Part shown: one piece after another, positions 33,603-42,035 of the stretch
Layout: every line of letters starts with the position of its first letter
How positions within the stretch are numbered: position 1 is the first letter of the stretch
DNA from: Coriobacteriaceae bacterium
Lineage (GTDB): Bacteria > Actinomycetota > Coriobacteriia > Coriobacteriales > Atopobiaceae
NCBI GenBank assembly: GCA_004557505.1
Contig: SFGZ01000005.1
Coordinates: 1-64,000 of the forward strand
Reading direction: 5' to 3'
DNA: 64,000 nt
Notes under the pieces: model-generated
What the model saw: the letters and a program-made list of their open reading frames with translations, nothing else
Told to the model about the DNA's origin: nothing
Databases searched by the model: none
Translations under genes and position numbers: made by a program

Positions 33603-34109
33603 ATGAACGAGGCAAGCACCAAGATGCCCGAGCCCACCGAGCTCATCTCCGCCGAGGAGGCCCGAGCGCTTACCAAAGCAGCCAGGCCCGGGCGCTCGCA
33701 AGCCGAGGCAGACACCCTCGCCACAAATGCCCTGCGCTGGGCCATGCGAAACGCGGAGGGGCAGACCAGCACGCGCATCCGCACATATGCCATGTATGGC
33801 AGGACGTCGGTGATGCTCAAGTTCGCACCCGGCGAGACGGACTGCGCCGGTGCCGGCAACGCGTTCTACAACGACCTTCTTGCCAACAGCAACGTCCTGG
33901 TGGCCGATGCCATCTCAAACACCATCCACGGCCGCCCGCAGGGGCTCATCTCCCCTCTGCAGGAGATGCGCCTGCTCAACGAGTACAACGCCAAGCTCGT
34001 GGCCTTCCTGCGGCGCCTGCGGCGCGCCGGCTATGACGTGAAGGCTGGAGAGGAGCTTGCCGCCGAGGGCGTACACGACAACAGCACCATCGTGGTGAGC
34101 TGGGCCTAG
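33603..34109 (+). CDS. Unrecognised 168-residue soluble protein
   Basis: Starts at 33603 with ACGGAGAAACC upstream. No membrane segment or signal peptide. The N-terminal part (ELISAEEARALTKAARPGRSQAEADTLATNALRWAM) is helical and polar; the C-terminal part (LVAFLRRLRRAGYDVKAGEELA...STIVVSWA) looks alpha/beta. This style, with an SAEEARALT opening and a basic helix then GYDVK, resembles small proteins of phage or mobile-element origin, but no family is recognised. It is one of very few plus-strand genes here and is followed within 70 bp by the fold-back element. Confidence 0.6.
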   Translation: MNEASTKMPEPTELISAEEARALTKAARPGRSQAEADTLATNALRWAMRNAEGQTSTRIRTYAMYGRTSVMLKFAPGETDCAGAGNAFYNDLLANSNVLVADAISNTIHGRPQGLISPLQEMRLLNEYNAKLVAFLRRLRRAGYDVKAGEELAAEGVHDNSTIVVSWA

Positions 34110-34175
34110 GATTGAGGGACCGCATCAAGCCCCCCAAAGGACTCGGGACGCATCAGAGGGCCCCAGCGCCCCCTT

Positions 34176-34597
34176 GGCACGAATTTACGGTTGGGCTGCG
34201 GTTTTTCGGGGGTGCCCCAAGTACAAGGCGGTTTTACATTTGATAAAGCGCAGCTACTGAAAATGCGTCTTTGGAAATGCCATATAAGCAGTTTTCCGAA
34301 TATTGCTGCCAACCGGATGAAAGCGGGGATGCAGGGAGCGATTCGCGTCCAAGGGGGCGTCCGATTGCGCATTGCGTCGTGAGGGAGCGCCGAAGGCCAA
34401 GGCAGCCGCACTCCGAGCGCGCCCCCCGCGAATGGAGTCCCTCCAACCCCGCGCTTCCGGTTGACAGCAGTTTTCGTTCAATCCCTTATGTGGCATAGGA
34501 ATAGTGGCAATTCTCTGACCTGCAAGTAATCAATTGTGCAATTATTTTGTACTTGAGGCACCCCCGAAAAACCGCAGCCCAACCGTAAATTCGTGCC
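34176..34597. mobile_element. 422-bp fold-back element with 51-bp terminal inverted repeats (MITE-like)
   Basis: The ends (34176-34226 and 34547-34597) are inverted copies matching at 50 of 51 positions, beginning GGCACGAATTTACGGTTGGG. Inside them, the two halves continue as diverged inverted copies: CCGGTTGGCAGCA against CCGGTTGACAGCA, CTTATATGGCAT against CTTATGTGGCAT, and shared ATTCGCG and GGGGGCG blocks. The whole element is therefore an inverted duplication of about 200 bp. No transposase and no clear target-site duplication (CCCTT left, GAACG right). It could be a non-autonomous element or a long-hairpin RNA locus. Confidence 0.8.
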
Positions 34598-34690
34598 GAA
34601 CGGGCCCGACCACCGCCGCTCGAGGTCCGCAAGGCGCCGGCAACATCGTCCACCAACACGTCAGCGCCCGCACGCGCAGCCACCATCCGC

Positions 34691-34760
34691 AACACGTTCG
34701 TCGCACGTTCGTGTGACATGCTGGGCGCGTCACACATTCGCTTCCGGTTGTGTGACGCGC
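34691..34760. repeat. Palindromic repeat cluster 3 (two stem-loops)
   Basis: A first imperfect palindrome AACACGTTCG...CGTGTGAC lies at 34691-34717. A second at 34725-34760 has a perfect 12-bp stem GCGCGTCACACA/TGTGTGACGCGC around TTCGCTTCCGGT. Same family as at 11066. It lies between the fold-back element and the xanthine dehydrogenase operon stop, so it may also end that transcript. Confidence 0.8.
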
Positions 34761-34808
34761 CACACGGTTTTAGCCACCGCAACACGTCCGTCGTAGCGCC
34801 GGCCAGGG

Positions 34809-35315
34809 CTACGCGCCCTTCGCAGCTCCCTCTCCCACGACGCCGTCCATCACATCGACGGCCTTCTCCACCGCGTTCACGATGTTCTCGTAGCCCGTGC
34901 AGCGGCACAGGTGGCCCGAGAGCTGCTTGCGGATCTCGTCGCGCGTGTAGGCCTTGCCCGTGCGCTCCATCTCGACGGCGCTCATGATGATGCCGGGTAT
35001 GCAGAAGCCGCACTGCACGGCAAACTCGTCAATGAAGGCCTGCTGGACGGGGTCAAGGGCACCGTCGGGCCCAGCGACGCCCTCGATGGTGAGGATGTCT
35101 TTGCCCTGCGCCCAGTCCGTGAGGTAGAGGCAGGAGTCGGTTGCCACGCCGTCGATGAGGACGGTACACGCCCCGCACTCGCCGACCTCGCAGCCGCGCT
35201 TGGTGCCCGTGAGGTGAAGCCTGTCGCGCAGGGTGTCGAGCAGGGACTCGCGCGGGTCGTAGCCAACTTCCACCGGCTTGCCGTTAATGGTGCAGTTGAG
35301 AATCCGCATGGCCAT
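34809..35315 (-). CDS. Xanthine-dehydrogenase-type [2Fe-2S] subunit
   Basis: 168 residues. Plant-type cluster ligands in GCEVGECGACTVLIDG and a later Cys, and the second cluster in CGFCIPGIIMSA and LCRCTGYENIV. It passes electrons from the molybdenum centre to the FAD subunit. Its start overlaps the stop of the FAD-subunit gene by one base. Together with the next two genes it forms a three-subunit hydroxylase operon read from 38538. The C-terminus is followed by repeat cluster 3. Confidence 0.95.
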   Translation of the reverse strand: MAMRILNCTINGKPVEVGYDPRESLLDTLRDRLHLTGTKRGCEVGECGACTVLIDGVATDSCLYLTDWAQGKDILTIEGVAGPDGALDPVQQAFIDEFAVQCGFCIPGIIMSAVEMERTGKAYTRDEIRKQLSGHLCRCTGYENIVNAVEKAVDVMDGVVGEGAAKGA

Positions 35316-36196
35316 TAGATATCAGCCCCTCCCTTGCGCGCGGCCTCGATGAGCGAGCGGCGCGACATCTCGCCGATGAGTTGCAGGCGGAAGTCCTTCG
35401 AGGCGCGCCAGGAGTCGCGCGGGTGCGTCTCGGCCTGGGCGAGCTCGCCGATCTTCCCGACCGCCTCGGCCACGCTAAGGCCGCGCACCGCATCCTCGGC
35501 GCCCGTGGCGCGCATGGGCGTGGGGGCGGCGACGCCAAAGGCGAGCCTGATGTCATCGATCGTGGACCTGTCTGCGGCGAGCTTCACCAGGCAGCAGCAG
35601 CCCATGGTCGCGATCTCGAGTGCGCGGCGCTTGCCGTACTTGAAGTAGTGGCCCGAGAAGCCCTCGTAGTGGTCGCGCGGGATGCGTATCTTGACCAACA
35701 CCTCGTCGCGCTCCCTGGTGGAACGACCGGGGCCGGCATACCACTCCTCGATGGGGATGGTGCGCTTGCCTCGCGTGCTCGCCACATCGAGCAGGGCACC
35801 GTAGGCAAAGAGCGTCGAGGCGCTGTCTGCCGAGGTGGCGGCGTTGCACACGTTGCCGCCGATGGTACCCGAGACGCGCAGCTGCGGGCCACCCGGGGTG
35901 TCGCAGGCCTCGCCCAGCGTGGGGACCGTGGCCTGGATGACGGGGCTCGTGGTGACGTGATGGAACCACGTGATGGGACCGATCTCGACGGCGCCGTCGT
36001 CGGCCAGCGTCACACCGTCCAACTCGTCGTGCAGGTTGTGAATGGAGACCAGGTGGGCGCCTGCAAGCCTGCCGCCGCGCACCTTGACGAGCACGTCGGT
36101 GCCGCCGGCAATCACGATGGCCTGGGGATCCTCGGCCAAGGCACGGCAGGCGTCCTCGACGCTCGTGGCCTCGTACAGGGATTCGATGTCGTACAT
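35315..36196 (-). CDS. Xanthine-dehydrogenase-type FAD-binding subunit
   Basis: 293 residues. The flavin-binding motif IVIAGGTDVLVKVR is near residue 30, and SGTIGGNVCNAATSADSASTLFAYGA around residue 110. CO-dehydrogenase-flavoprotein C-terminal domain follows (GFSGHYFKYGKRRALEIATMG). It accepts electrons from the Fe-S subunit and passes them to NAD or ferredoxin. It overlaps both neighbours by one base, so the three subunits are cotranslated. Confidence 0.95.
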   Translation of the reverse strand: MYDIESLYEATSVEDACRALAEDPQAIVIAGGTDVLVKVRGGRLAGAHLVSIHNLHDELDGVTLADDGAVEIGPITWFHHVTTSPVIQATVPTLGEACDTPGGPQLRVSGTIGGNVCNAATSADSASTLFAYGALLDVASTRGKRTIPIEEWYAGPGRSTRERDEVLVKIRIPRDHYEGFSGHYFKYGKRRALEIATMGCCCLVKLAADRSTIDDIRLAFGVAAPTPMRATGAEDAVRGLSVAEAVGKIGELAQAETHPRDSWRASKDFRLQLIGEMSRRSLIEAARKGGADI

Positions 36197-38538
36197 CAGA
36201 TCAGCCCCTCCCTCTTGAAGCCCTCCACAAGACGCTGCGGGGTCATGGGCATGTGATAGAACTTCACGCCGGTGGCGTCGAGCACGGCGTCGCGGATGGC
36301 AGGTGCCGGGGAGATGATGGGCGTCTCGCCAACGGCCTTGTTGCCGTAGGGACCCGTCGGGTCATCGGACTCGACGAAGTCGGCCTTGAGGTCGGGCAGA
36401 TCCATCATCGTGGGGATCTTATAGTCGAGCAGGGTGTCGTTGAGCACGCGCCCGGTCCTGGGGTCAACCTGGACCTCCTCGGAGAGGGCGAAGCCGATGG
36501 ACTGGCCCATGCCGCCATGCGCCTGCTGCTCCACAAGCTTGGGGTTGATGAGGCGACCGTTGTCCTGCACGGAGACGATCCTGTTGACCGTCACCTGCCC
36601 GAGCGGCATGTCAACCGTGACATCGGCAAAGGTGCAACCCGTGGCGATGGCGTTGGTGTGGATGTTGGCCGTGGCGTAGGCGCTCAGCTGGTCGTTGGCG
36701 TCCACGTTGTAGTAGGCCTCGAGCGCGAGCGAGGCAAGCGTGCATACCTGGCGGCCCGCGGCGTCCCAGATGGCATGGTCGCGCAGGTCGAGGTTCTCGC
36801 CGGCGGCGGGGTACAGGCGGTGCGCAAAGGCGAGGATCTTCTCGCGCAGCTCAAGGCCGGCCTTCTTGACGGCCGTGCCCGAGACGTAGGTCTGGCGCGA
36901 GGCGTAGGCGCCGGCGTCGTAGGGGGCCACGTCCGTGTCCTGGAACGAGACGATGTGGACGTCCTCGGTGTCGATGCCAATGGCCTCGGCCGCCATCTGC
37001 GAGAAGACCGTGTCGGCGCCCTGGCCAATCTCGGTGGCACCCATCTGAAGCTGCACCGTGCCGTCCTGGTTGAGCGTGACGCGCGACGTCGCCGTCTCGA
37101 GCGCGAAGGGTGCGACGGCCGTCTTGTACACGAAGAACGCAACGCCCACGCCATGGCGGATGGGGCCCGTCTCGTTGGCGTACTCGCGCTTCTTCTCGTC
37201 CCAGCAGATCCACTCCTTGCCCCTCTCCACGCACTGGGGAAGCGTGCAGGTGTGGGCGGCAACGGCACCGCCAGGGGTGAACTCGTCCACGAAGCCCTCG
37301 CGGATGCAGTTCTTGAGTCGGAACTCGACGCCGTCCCAGCCGTTGTCGTGGGCGATGTCGCCCATGAGGCACTCGGCCGTCCAGACGCCCTCGGGCACGC
37401 CGTAGGCGCGCATGGCGCCCGTGTGCGGGCCGTTGGTGTAGACGGTCCACGCCTCGCTGCGCGAGGCCACCTCGTTGGTGTGGTAGAGCCAGCGGAACGA
37501 GTTCACCGAGTTGAGCACCAGCGCGTGCCCGTGGTGGATGTAGCCGCCGGTGTTGGACCAGCCGCGGATGGAGCGGGCGTGCAGCAGCATGTCGTCGCCG
37601 TAGGAGGCCTCGACGTCAAAGGATTTTGGCTGACGGCCCGAGGTGTCCCAGAAGAGCTCCTCGCGCGAGAGCTCGAGACGCACGCAGCGCCCTCCGAGCT
37701 GCTGGCAGATCCAGGCGTTGAGCGGCTCGTAGTGGATGTCCTGCTTGGTGCCAAAGCCGCCGCCGATATAGGGCTTGATCACGCGCACGTCGCCCCAGGG
37801 GATGCCCAGGGCCTGGCCAATCACGCGGCGCATGATGTGTGGGATCTGGGTGGAGGCCACGCAGACGATCTTGCCGCCCTCCATGTAGCAGAACGACGTG
37901 CAGGTCTCGATGTGGACCTGGGACTGCTCGCCCGTCTCGGTGCGAATCGCAATGCGGTGGTACGCCGGGTCGTTGATGGCGTCGTCCACCGTCTTGTAAC
38001 CATGCCTGGCAAGGTCCTCGGGGCTCGTGAGGGCGCAGGTGTGCGCGACCAGGTTGTCAGGCTTGATGTCCTGGACCGGATGCTCGGTGCCCTTGAGCGA
38101 CTCCTTGGGGTCGTAGACGACGGGCCACTCCTCGTACTCGACCTTGATCTTGCGCAGGGCGCGGTCGCAGGCCACGGTGTCCTCAGCCACCACCACGGCG
38201 ATGTTGTCGCCGTAGATGCGGATGCGGTCATCGAGGAGCTTCCTGTCCGAAAGGTCGCGCTTCTCGGCGTGACTGTCGGCGTACCAGGGGTGGCCGGCCA
38301 CGGGATAGGGCCTGTCCGGCACGTCGAAGCAGGTGTAGACGGCGACCACGCCCGGGACCTTCTCGGCCTCCGCCGTGTCGATCGAGAGCACCCGCCCGTT
38401 ACCGATTGTCGAGTGGAGGATCCTCGCCTCAAGGCATGGCTTGGGGCAGAGGTCGTCGGCGAACATGGCGCGCCCCGTGACCTTGTCGTACGCATCGACG
38501 CGCTTGACGGGACGTCCGACCTCCCTCAGCTGTTCCAT
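36196..38538 (-). CDS. Xanthine-dehydrogenase-type molybdenum-binding subunit
   Basis: 780 residues. Molybdopterin-binding segments IGGGFGTKQDIHYEPLNA, TGAMRAYGVPEG and QMGATEIGQGADTVF, and the catalytic Glu in GNKAVGETPIISPAPAIRDA near the C-terminus. It hydroxylates a purine (hypoxanthine/xanthine type). The selenium-cofactor genes in the window suggest its sulfido ligand may be replaced by selenium. First gene of the three-subunit operon. The promoter island at 38570-38590 carries a perfect TAACA-AAA-TGTTA repeat. RBS GAGAGGGAGC before 38538. Confidence 0.95.
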   Translation of the reverse strand: MEQLREVGRPVKRVDAYDKVTGRAMFADDLCPKPCLEARILHSTIGNGRVLSIDTAEAEKVPGVVAVYTCFDVPDRPYPVAGHPWYADSHAEKRDLSDRKLLDDRIRIYGDNIAVVVAEDTVACDRALRKIKVEYEEWPVVYDPKESLKGTEHPVQDIKPDNLVAHTCALTSPEDLARHGYKTVDDAINDPAYHRIAIRTETGEQSQVHIETCTSFCYMEGGKIVCVASTQIPHIMRRVIGQALGIPWGDVRVIKPYIGGGFGTKQDIHYEPLNAWICQQLGGRCVRLELSREELFWDTSGRQPKSFDVEASYGDDMLLHARSIRGWSNTGGYIHHGHALVLNSVNSFRWLYHTNEVASRSEAWTVYTNGPHTGAMRAYGVPEGVWTAECLMGDIAHDNGWDGVEFRLKNCIREGFVDEFTPGGAVAAHTCTLPQCVERGKEWICWDEKKREYANETGPIRHGVGVAFFVYKTAVAPFALETATSRVTLNQDGTVQLQMGATEIGQGADTVFSQMAAEAIGIDTEDVHIVSFQDTDVAPYDAGAYASRQTYVSGTAVKKAGLELREKILAFAHRLYPAAGENLDLRDHAIWDAAGRQVCTLASLALEAYYNVDANDQLSAYATANIHTNAIATGCTFADVTVDMPLGQVTVNRIVSVQDNGRLINPKLVEQQAHGGMGQSIGFALSEEVQVDPRTGRVLNDTLLDYKIPTMMDLPDLKADFVESDDPTGPYGNKAVGETPIISPAPAIRDAVLDATGVKFYHMPMTPQRLVEGFKREGLI

Positions 38539-38574
38539 GACAAGCTCCCTCTCCTAGAAACCTGTGATGCTGCA

Positions 38575-38587
38575 TAACAAAATGTTA
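38575..38587. promoter_or_regulatory. Inverted repeat at the xanthine dehydrogenase promoter
   Basis: TAACA-AAA-TGTTA, perfect 5-bp arms, 37 nt upstream of the molybdenum-subunit start. It resembles the A/T-tract elements before yqeC, ygeY, ygeX, the NCS2 permease and ssnA. Confidence 0.4.
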
Positions 38588-38730
38588 GTGACCCCGCGGG
38601 GGGCGGCGGCGCGGGAGCGGCGAATGGTTGCAAACCACTGCCGACCGCACGCCTTGTTGTAATCGTCTCACATACCCTCTGAGCTTGACGTTATTCGAGA
38701 AAAAACACAACGCGCCCAGAGGGGCCGAGA

Positions 38731-38756
38731 GGTGCCGGGCGCACGGGCCCGGCACC
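38731..38756 (-). terminator. Terminator after guaD
   Basis: Stem with arms GGTGCCGGGC and GCCCGGCACC, ending 8 nt past the guaD stop on the minus strand. No T-tract follows. Confidence 0.6.
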
Positions 38757-38763
38757 ACGGCGC

Positions 38764-40047
38764 TTACAGCACGCGCGCGCCGGCGACGTACTTCTCGACG
38801 ATGCGCCCGCCCTCCTCGGCGAGGTACATGTAGCGCTCCACGCGCTCGGCGGGGTTGCACTCAAGCGTCGTGCGCAGGCCGGAGTCGTCCAGGACCAGGA
38901 CGTCCGCCTCGTAACCCCGCTCGAAGGTGCCAACCTTGCCAAAGAACGCGCCACCGCCAACCGTGGCGATGTAGAACGCCTCGGCGGTGGAGAGCGGCTT
39001 GAGGTTCTGGTCGACCAGGCGCCAGCGGAGCTTGGAGCAGCCCACCAGGTCCGCCACCGCGCGGAACATCGAGAGGGACGCGCCACCGGCGACGTCGGTG
39101 CCAAGGCCCACGTTCACGCCCTCGACCAGGTAGCGACGGATGGGGGCGATGCCCGAGGACAGCTGCGTGTTGGACTGCGGGCACGTTGCGACAAAGACGT
39201 CGTGCCTCTTGAGGATGGCAATCTCCTCGTCGGTGGAGTAGTTGCAGTGGGCCATGACGGTGCCGCCCTCGCCGTCAAGCTGGCCAAAGCGCTCATAGGT
39301 CTGGCCGTAGCAGGTCGACCACGGGGCAAGCCCGTGTACCCAGTCAATCTCGGACAGGTTCTCGGAGAGATGCGATTGCAGGGGCAGGCCCCTCTCCCGC
39401 TTGAGCCTGCCAAGCCCCTCCATGAGCCCGTCGGAGCAGGTGGGGGTGAAGCGCGGGGTCAGGATGGGCTTCGTGTTGGCGTAGTGCTTGGCCTCGACGT
39501 CGTTGAGCCAGCGCACGGTATCGGCAAGCGAGGTGGCGGCGTCCTTCTCGCACAGGTAGTCGGGGCTGTTGCGGTCCATGTTGACCTTGCCCGCGTAGGT
39601 CTTGAGGCCGGTTGCCTCGAGCTTGTCCATGAGCAGCTCGGTGGGCTCGACGTGCATGGTCCCAAAGACGACCGCGCGCGTGGTGGGCGAGTGGAGCAGG
39701 TCGTCGCAAAAGATGTCGTAGGCACGCTCGGCATACGAGAGGTCGGCGTACTTGCTCTCCTCGGGGAAGGTGTGGGTGTTCAGCCACTCGAGGAGCTCGA
39801 GGTCCATGCCCATGCCGCGGAAGCTGTACTGCGGGGCGTGGACGTGGATGTCGTTCAGGCCGGGGATCACGAGCCTGCCCGTGTGGTCGATGACGCGGAT
39901 GCCCTCACACTCGGCAGGGAGCTCCTGGTAGACGCCCTGGACAATGCCGTCGACGACAACCAGGTAGCCATCCTTTGCCCAGGAGAGCGTGTGGTTGTGG
40001 CGCGACCAGACTACGTCGCCCTTGATTGCAAATGTGTTCTCGTTCAT
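38764..40047 (-). CDS. guaD: Guanine deaminase
   Basis: 427 residues, an amidohydrolase. Metal ligands in LNDIHVHAPQYSFRG, SHLSENLSEIDWV, MAHCNYS and GLGTDVAGG. The segment MDLELLEWLNTHTFPEESKY is the guanine-deaminase signature that separates it from other amidohydrolases. It converts guanine to xanthine, the substrate of the neighbouring xanthine-dehydrogenase-type enzyme. It follows the AzgA-type permease by 44 nt on the same strand, so uptake and deamination are cotranscribed. Start at 40047 with GAGGAGAG upstream. Confidence 0.94.
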   Translation of the reverse strand: MNENTFAIKGDVVWSRHNHTLSWAKDGYLVVVDGIVQGVYQELPAECEGIRVIDHTGRLVIPGLNDIHVHAPQYSFRGMGMDLELLEWLNTHTFPEESKYADLSYAERAYDIFCDDLLHSPTTRAVVFGTMHVEPTELLMDKLEATGLKTYAGKVNMDRNSPDYLCEKDAATSLADTVRWLNDVEAKHYANTKPILTPRFTPTCSDGLMEGLGRLKRERGLPLQSHLSENLSEIDWVHGLAPWSTCYGQTYERFGQLDGEGGTVMAHCNYSTDEEIAILKRHDVFVATCPQSNTQLSSGIAPIRRYLVEGVNVGLGTDVAGGASLSMFRAVADLVGCSKLRWRLVDQNLKPLSTAEAFYIATVGGGAFFGKVGTFERGYEADVLVLDDSGLRTTLECNPAERVERYMYLAEEGGRIVEKYVAGARVL

Positions 40048-40091
40048 GGCTAACTCTCCTCACTCAAGGCGCCCAGTGCGCGGGCCACCGG

Positions 40092-41474
40092 CTAGATGAA
40101 GAAGTACTTGATGCAGAACAGCACGAACAGCACCCACATCACGCCAGAGATCTTCTTGCGGCTCTCGGCACCGGAGCAGGCGTTGATCGCCACGTAGGAT
40201 ATGATGCCCAGAGAGATGCCCTCGGCGATGGAGTACATGAAGGGCATGGCGACGATGGCGACGAACGCGGGCAGGGCCTCGGTTGCGGTGCCCCATTCGA
40301 TCTGCGTGACGGCGCCAAACATCATGAAGCCGACAATGACGAGGGCCGGTGCCGTGGCAAACGACGGGATGGCCAAGAAAATCGGCGAGAGGAACAGCGA
40401 CAGCAAGAACAGGATGGCCGTGGTGATGCCGGTGAGGCCGGTGCGCCCGCCCTGGGCGATGCCGGCGGTACACTCGACGGCGGTTGCGGTGGACGAGGTG
40501 CCGATGAGGCCGGCAAACGTGGTGGCCATGGACTCGGCGAGCAGGGCGCCCTTCACGTTGGGGAGCTTGCCGTCCTCGTCGAGGAGGCCCGCCTTGGACG
40601 CGGAGCCGATCAGCGTGCCGATGGTGTCAAAGAGATTGGTGAACAGGAACGCGAAGACCACCGACGCAAAGCCAACCGTGAGGAAGCTCGAGAAGTCCAG
40701 CTTGAAGGCGATGGGCGCGATCGAGGGAACCGAGAGGCCGCGCGAGAAGTCGGGCAGGAGGCTCGCGAAGCCGGCGTCGGGGTTGGGCACGTAGACGCCC
40801 GTGAGCTGGTACACGATGCCGATGCCCCAGGTGATGAGGATGCCCAGCAGGATGTTGCCGCGCACGTTGTTGCACACGAGGATGGCGGTGATGATGATGC
40901 CGACGAGCGCGAGCAGCGCCGAGACGCCGGCGGTCGAGAAGGTCCCGGCCTCGATGGAGTTGTGGAACGAGAACATCGAGACGAGCGTGGCCTCGTTGGA
41001 GACCACCAGGCCTGAGTTCTTGAGGCCGATGATGGTGATGAAGAGTCCCACACCGGCGGTGATCGCGTACTTGAGGTTCATCGGGATGGCGTTGAAGATG
41101 GCCTCGCGCACGTTGGTGAGCGAGAGGATCACAAAGATGATGCCCTCGACAAAGATCGCGGTGAGCGCCGTCTGCCAGGAGTAGCCCATGCCCAGGCACA
41201 CGGTGTAGGCGAAGTAGGCGTTGATGCCCATGCCCGGCGCCAGGATGAAGGGGTAGTTGGTGAGAAGCGCCATCATCAGGGTGCCGATGGTCGAGATGAG
41301 GACCGTGGCGGTAAACAGGGCTTCCTGAGGCATGCCCGTGTCCGAGAGGACCGAGGGGTTCACGGCAAGGATGTACGCCGCGGTGATGAAGGTCGTAAGG
41401 CCGGCGAGAAGCTCGGTCCTTACGGTGGTTCCACGCTCCGTGAGGTGGAATATCTTGCCAAGTGTACTCTCCAT
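40092..41474 (-). CDS. AzgA/PbuG-type adenine/guanine/hypoxanthine permease
   Basis: 460 residues, about 12 or more membrane segments. Family motifs: TTFITAAYILAVNPSVLSDTGM, APGMGINAYFAYTV, FLFTNLFDTIGTLIG, SKAGLLDEDGKLPNVKGALLAESMATTFAGLIGTS. Proton-coupled uptake of 6-oxo or 6-amino purines. Start at 41474 (MESTLGKIFHLTERG), where homology begins; the ribosome binding site AAGAAAGTGG is weak. An in-frame ATG at 41618 would add a Pro/Arg-rich stretch unlike the family and is rejected. The transcript leader appears about 270 nt long. Confidence 0.92.
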   Translation of the reverse strand: MESTLGKIFHLTERGTTVRTELLAGLTTFITAAYILAVNPSVLSDTGMPQEALFTATVLISTIGTLMMALLTNYPFILAPGMGINAYFAYTVCLGMGYSWQTALTAIFVEGIIFVILSLTNVREAIFNAIPMNLKYAITAGVGLFITIIGLKNSGLVVSNEATLVSMFSFHNSIEAGTFSTAGVSALLALVGIIITAILVCNNVRGNILLGILITWGIGIVYQLTGVYVPNPDAGFASLLPDFSRGLSVPSIAPIAFKLDFSSFLTVGFASVVFAFLFTNLFDTIGTLIGSASKAGLLDEDGKLPNVKGALLAESMATTFAGLIGTSSTATAVECTAGIAQGGRTGLTGITTAILFLLSLFLSPIFLAIPSFATAPALVIVGFMMFGAVTQIEWGTATEALPAFVAIVAMPFMYSIAEGISLGIISYVAINACSGAESRKKISGVMWVLFVLFCIKYFFI

Positions 41475-41935
41475 GTCACACACCACTTTCTTGTTTGGAT
41501 GCCAGCAAGTGCTGCCCGCGAACGGCCTTGGCCGTGTTTGCGGGCTGGTTCCGCGCTTGATGTGTGTCTGAAGGTGCCGCGCTTGGGGCGAGCCATCGGG
41601 ACCCGCCTGTGCAGCCATCGTGACTGCCGGTAGGAGACGCGCGGTTGAACTGACATTCGAGGTGTGTTGCTTGTCGGAAGGCCTTCTCTCGTCTCGGCCG
41701 GTGCCGTCTGGTGCCGGTTGGTGCCGTCTGAGGCCAGTTAGTGCCTACCAACAAGTTTTTTTGTCTAACTATTTGTTTTTTGTAATCTCGATATTAAGGG
41801 AGCGTTTCAGACCGGCGTCATCCCGCCCGCAGGCGGTAGGCACTAGTCCGCAAACGGCTGCTTTTCTTCGAAAATTGATTAACCGTTATGCGTGGGGCTG
41901 TCTAACGAGGGCTGGTGGGCACCCCTAGACCGTCA
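41475..41935. other. Leader and promoter region of the AzgA-type permease
   Basis: Holds the AT-rich promoter 41750-41810 (TTTTTTTGTCTAACTATTTG) and a long GC-rich leader with decamer repeats at 41700. I looked for the purine riboswitch core in the leader and did not find it. Confidence 0.5.
41700..41749. repeat. Five 10-bp tandem repeats in the permease leader
   Basis: Units GGTGCCGTCT, GGTGCCGGTT, GGTGCCGTCT, GAGGCCAGTT and AGTGCCTACC follow with an exact 10-bp period directly beside the AT-rich promoter island. The spacing equals about one helical turn, so a phased protein-binding array is possible. Confidence 0.6.
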
Positions 41936-41945
41936 CAGCATCGTG

Positions 41946-41999
41946 GGTCGAATGTGTGGCAACCCGCGCGGGTCACACGTTCGAGTTCGAATGTGTGAC
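41946..41999. repeat. Palindromic repeat cluster 4
   Basis: A half-unit GGTCGAATGTGTGGC at 41946 is followed by spacer AACCCGCGCGG and a full stem-loop at 41972-41999 with arms GTCACACGTTCGA and TCGAATGTGTGAC. Spacer and arms match clusters 1 and 2. Convergent gene ends are not involved here; it lies upstream of the permease and downstream of a BMP lipoprotein gene. Confidence 0.8.
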
Positions 42000-42035
42000 G
42001 AACTCCGAGCCTCGGGCGAGGCAGGGAGGAGAAAG

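Noticed and set aside
34176..34597. Insertion sequence with its own transposase
   Set aside because: The interior has no frame resembling a transposase and is itself an inverted duplication, so it can only be non-autonomous.
41474..41618. A longer start for the AzgA-type permease
   Set aside because: The added 48 residues are basic and Pro-rich with no membrane segment. Family homology begins at the ATG at 41474.
41475..41750. A purine riboswitch in the AzgA-type permease leader
   Set aside because: The three-way-junction core and its conserved loop sequences were not found by eye on the minus strand. A covariance-model search would settle it.
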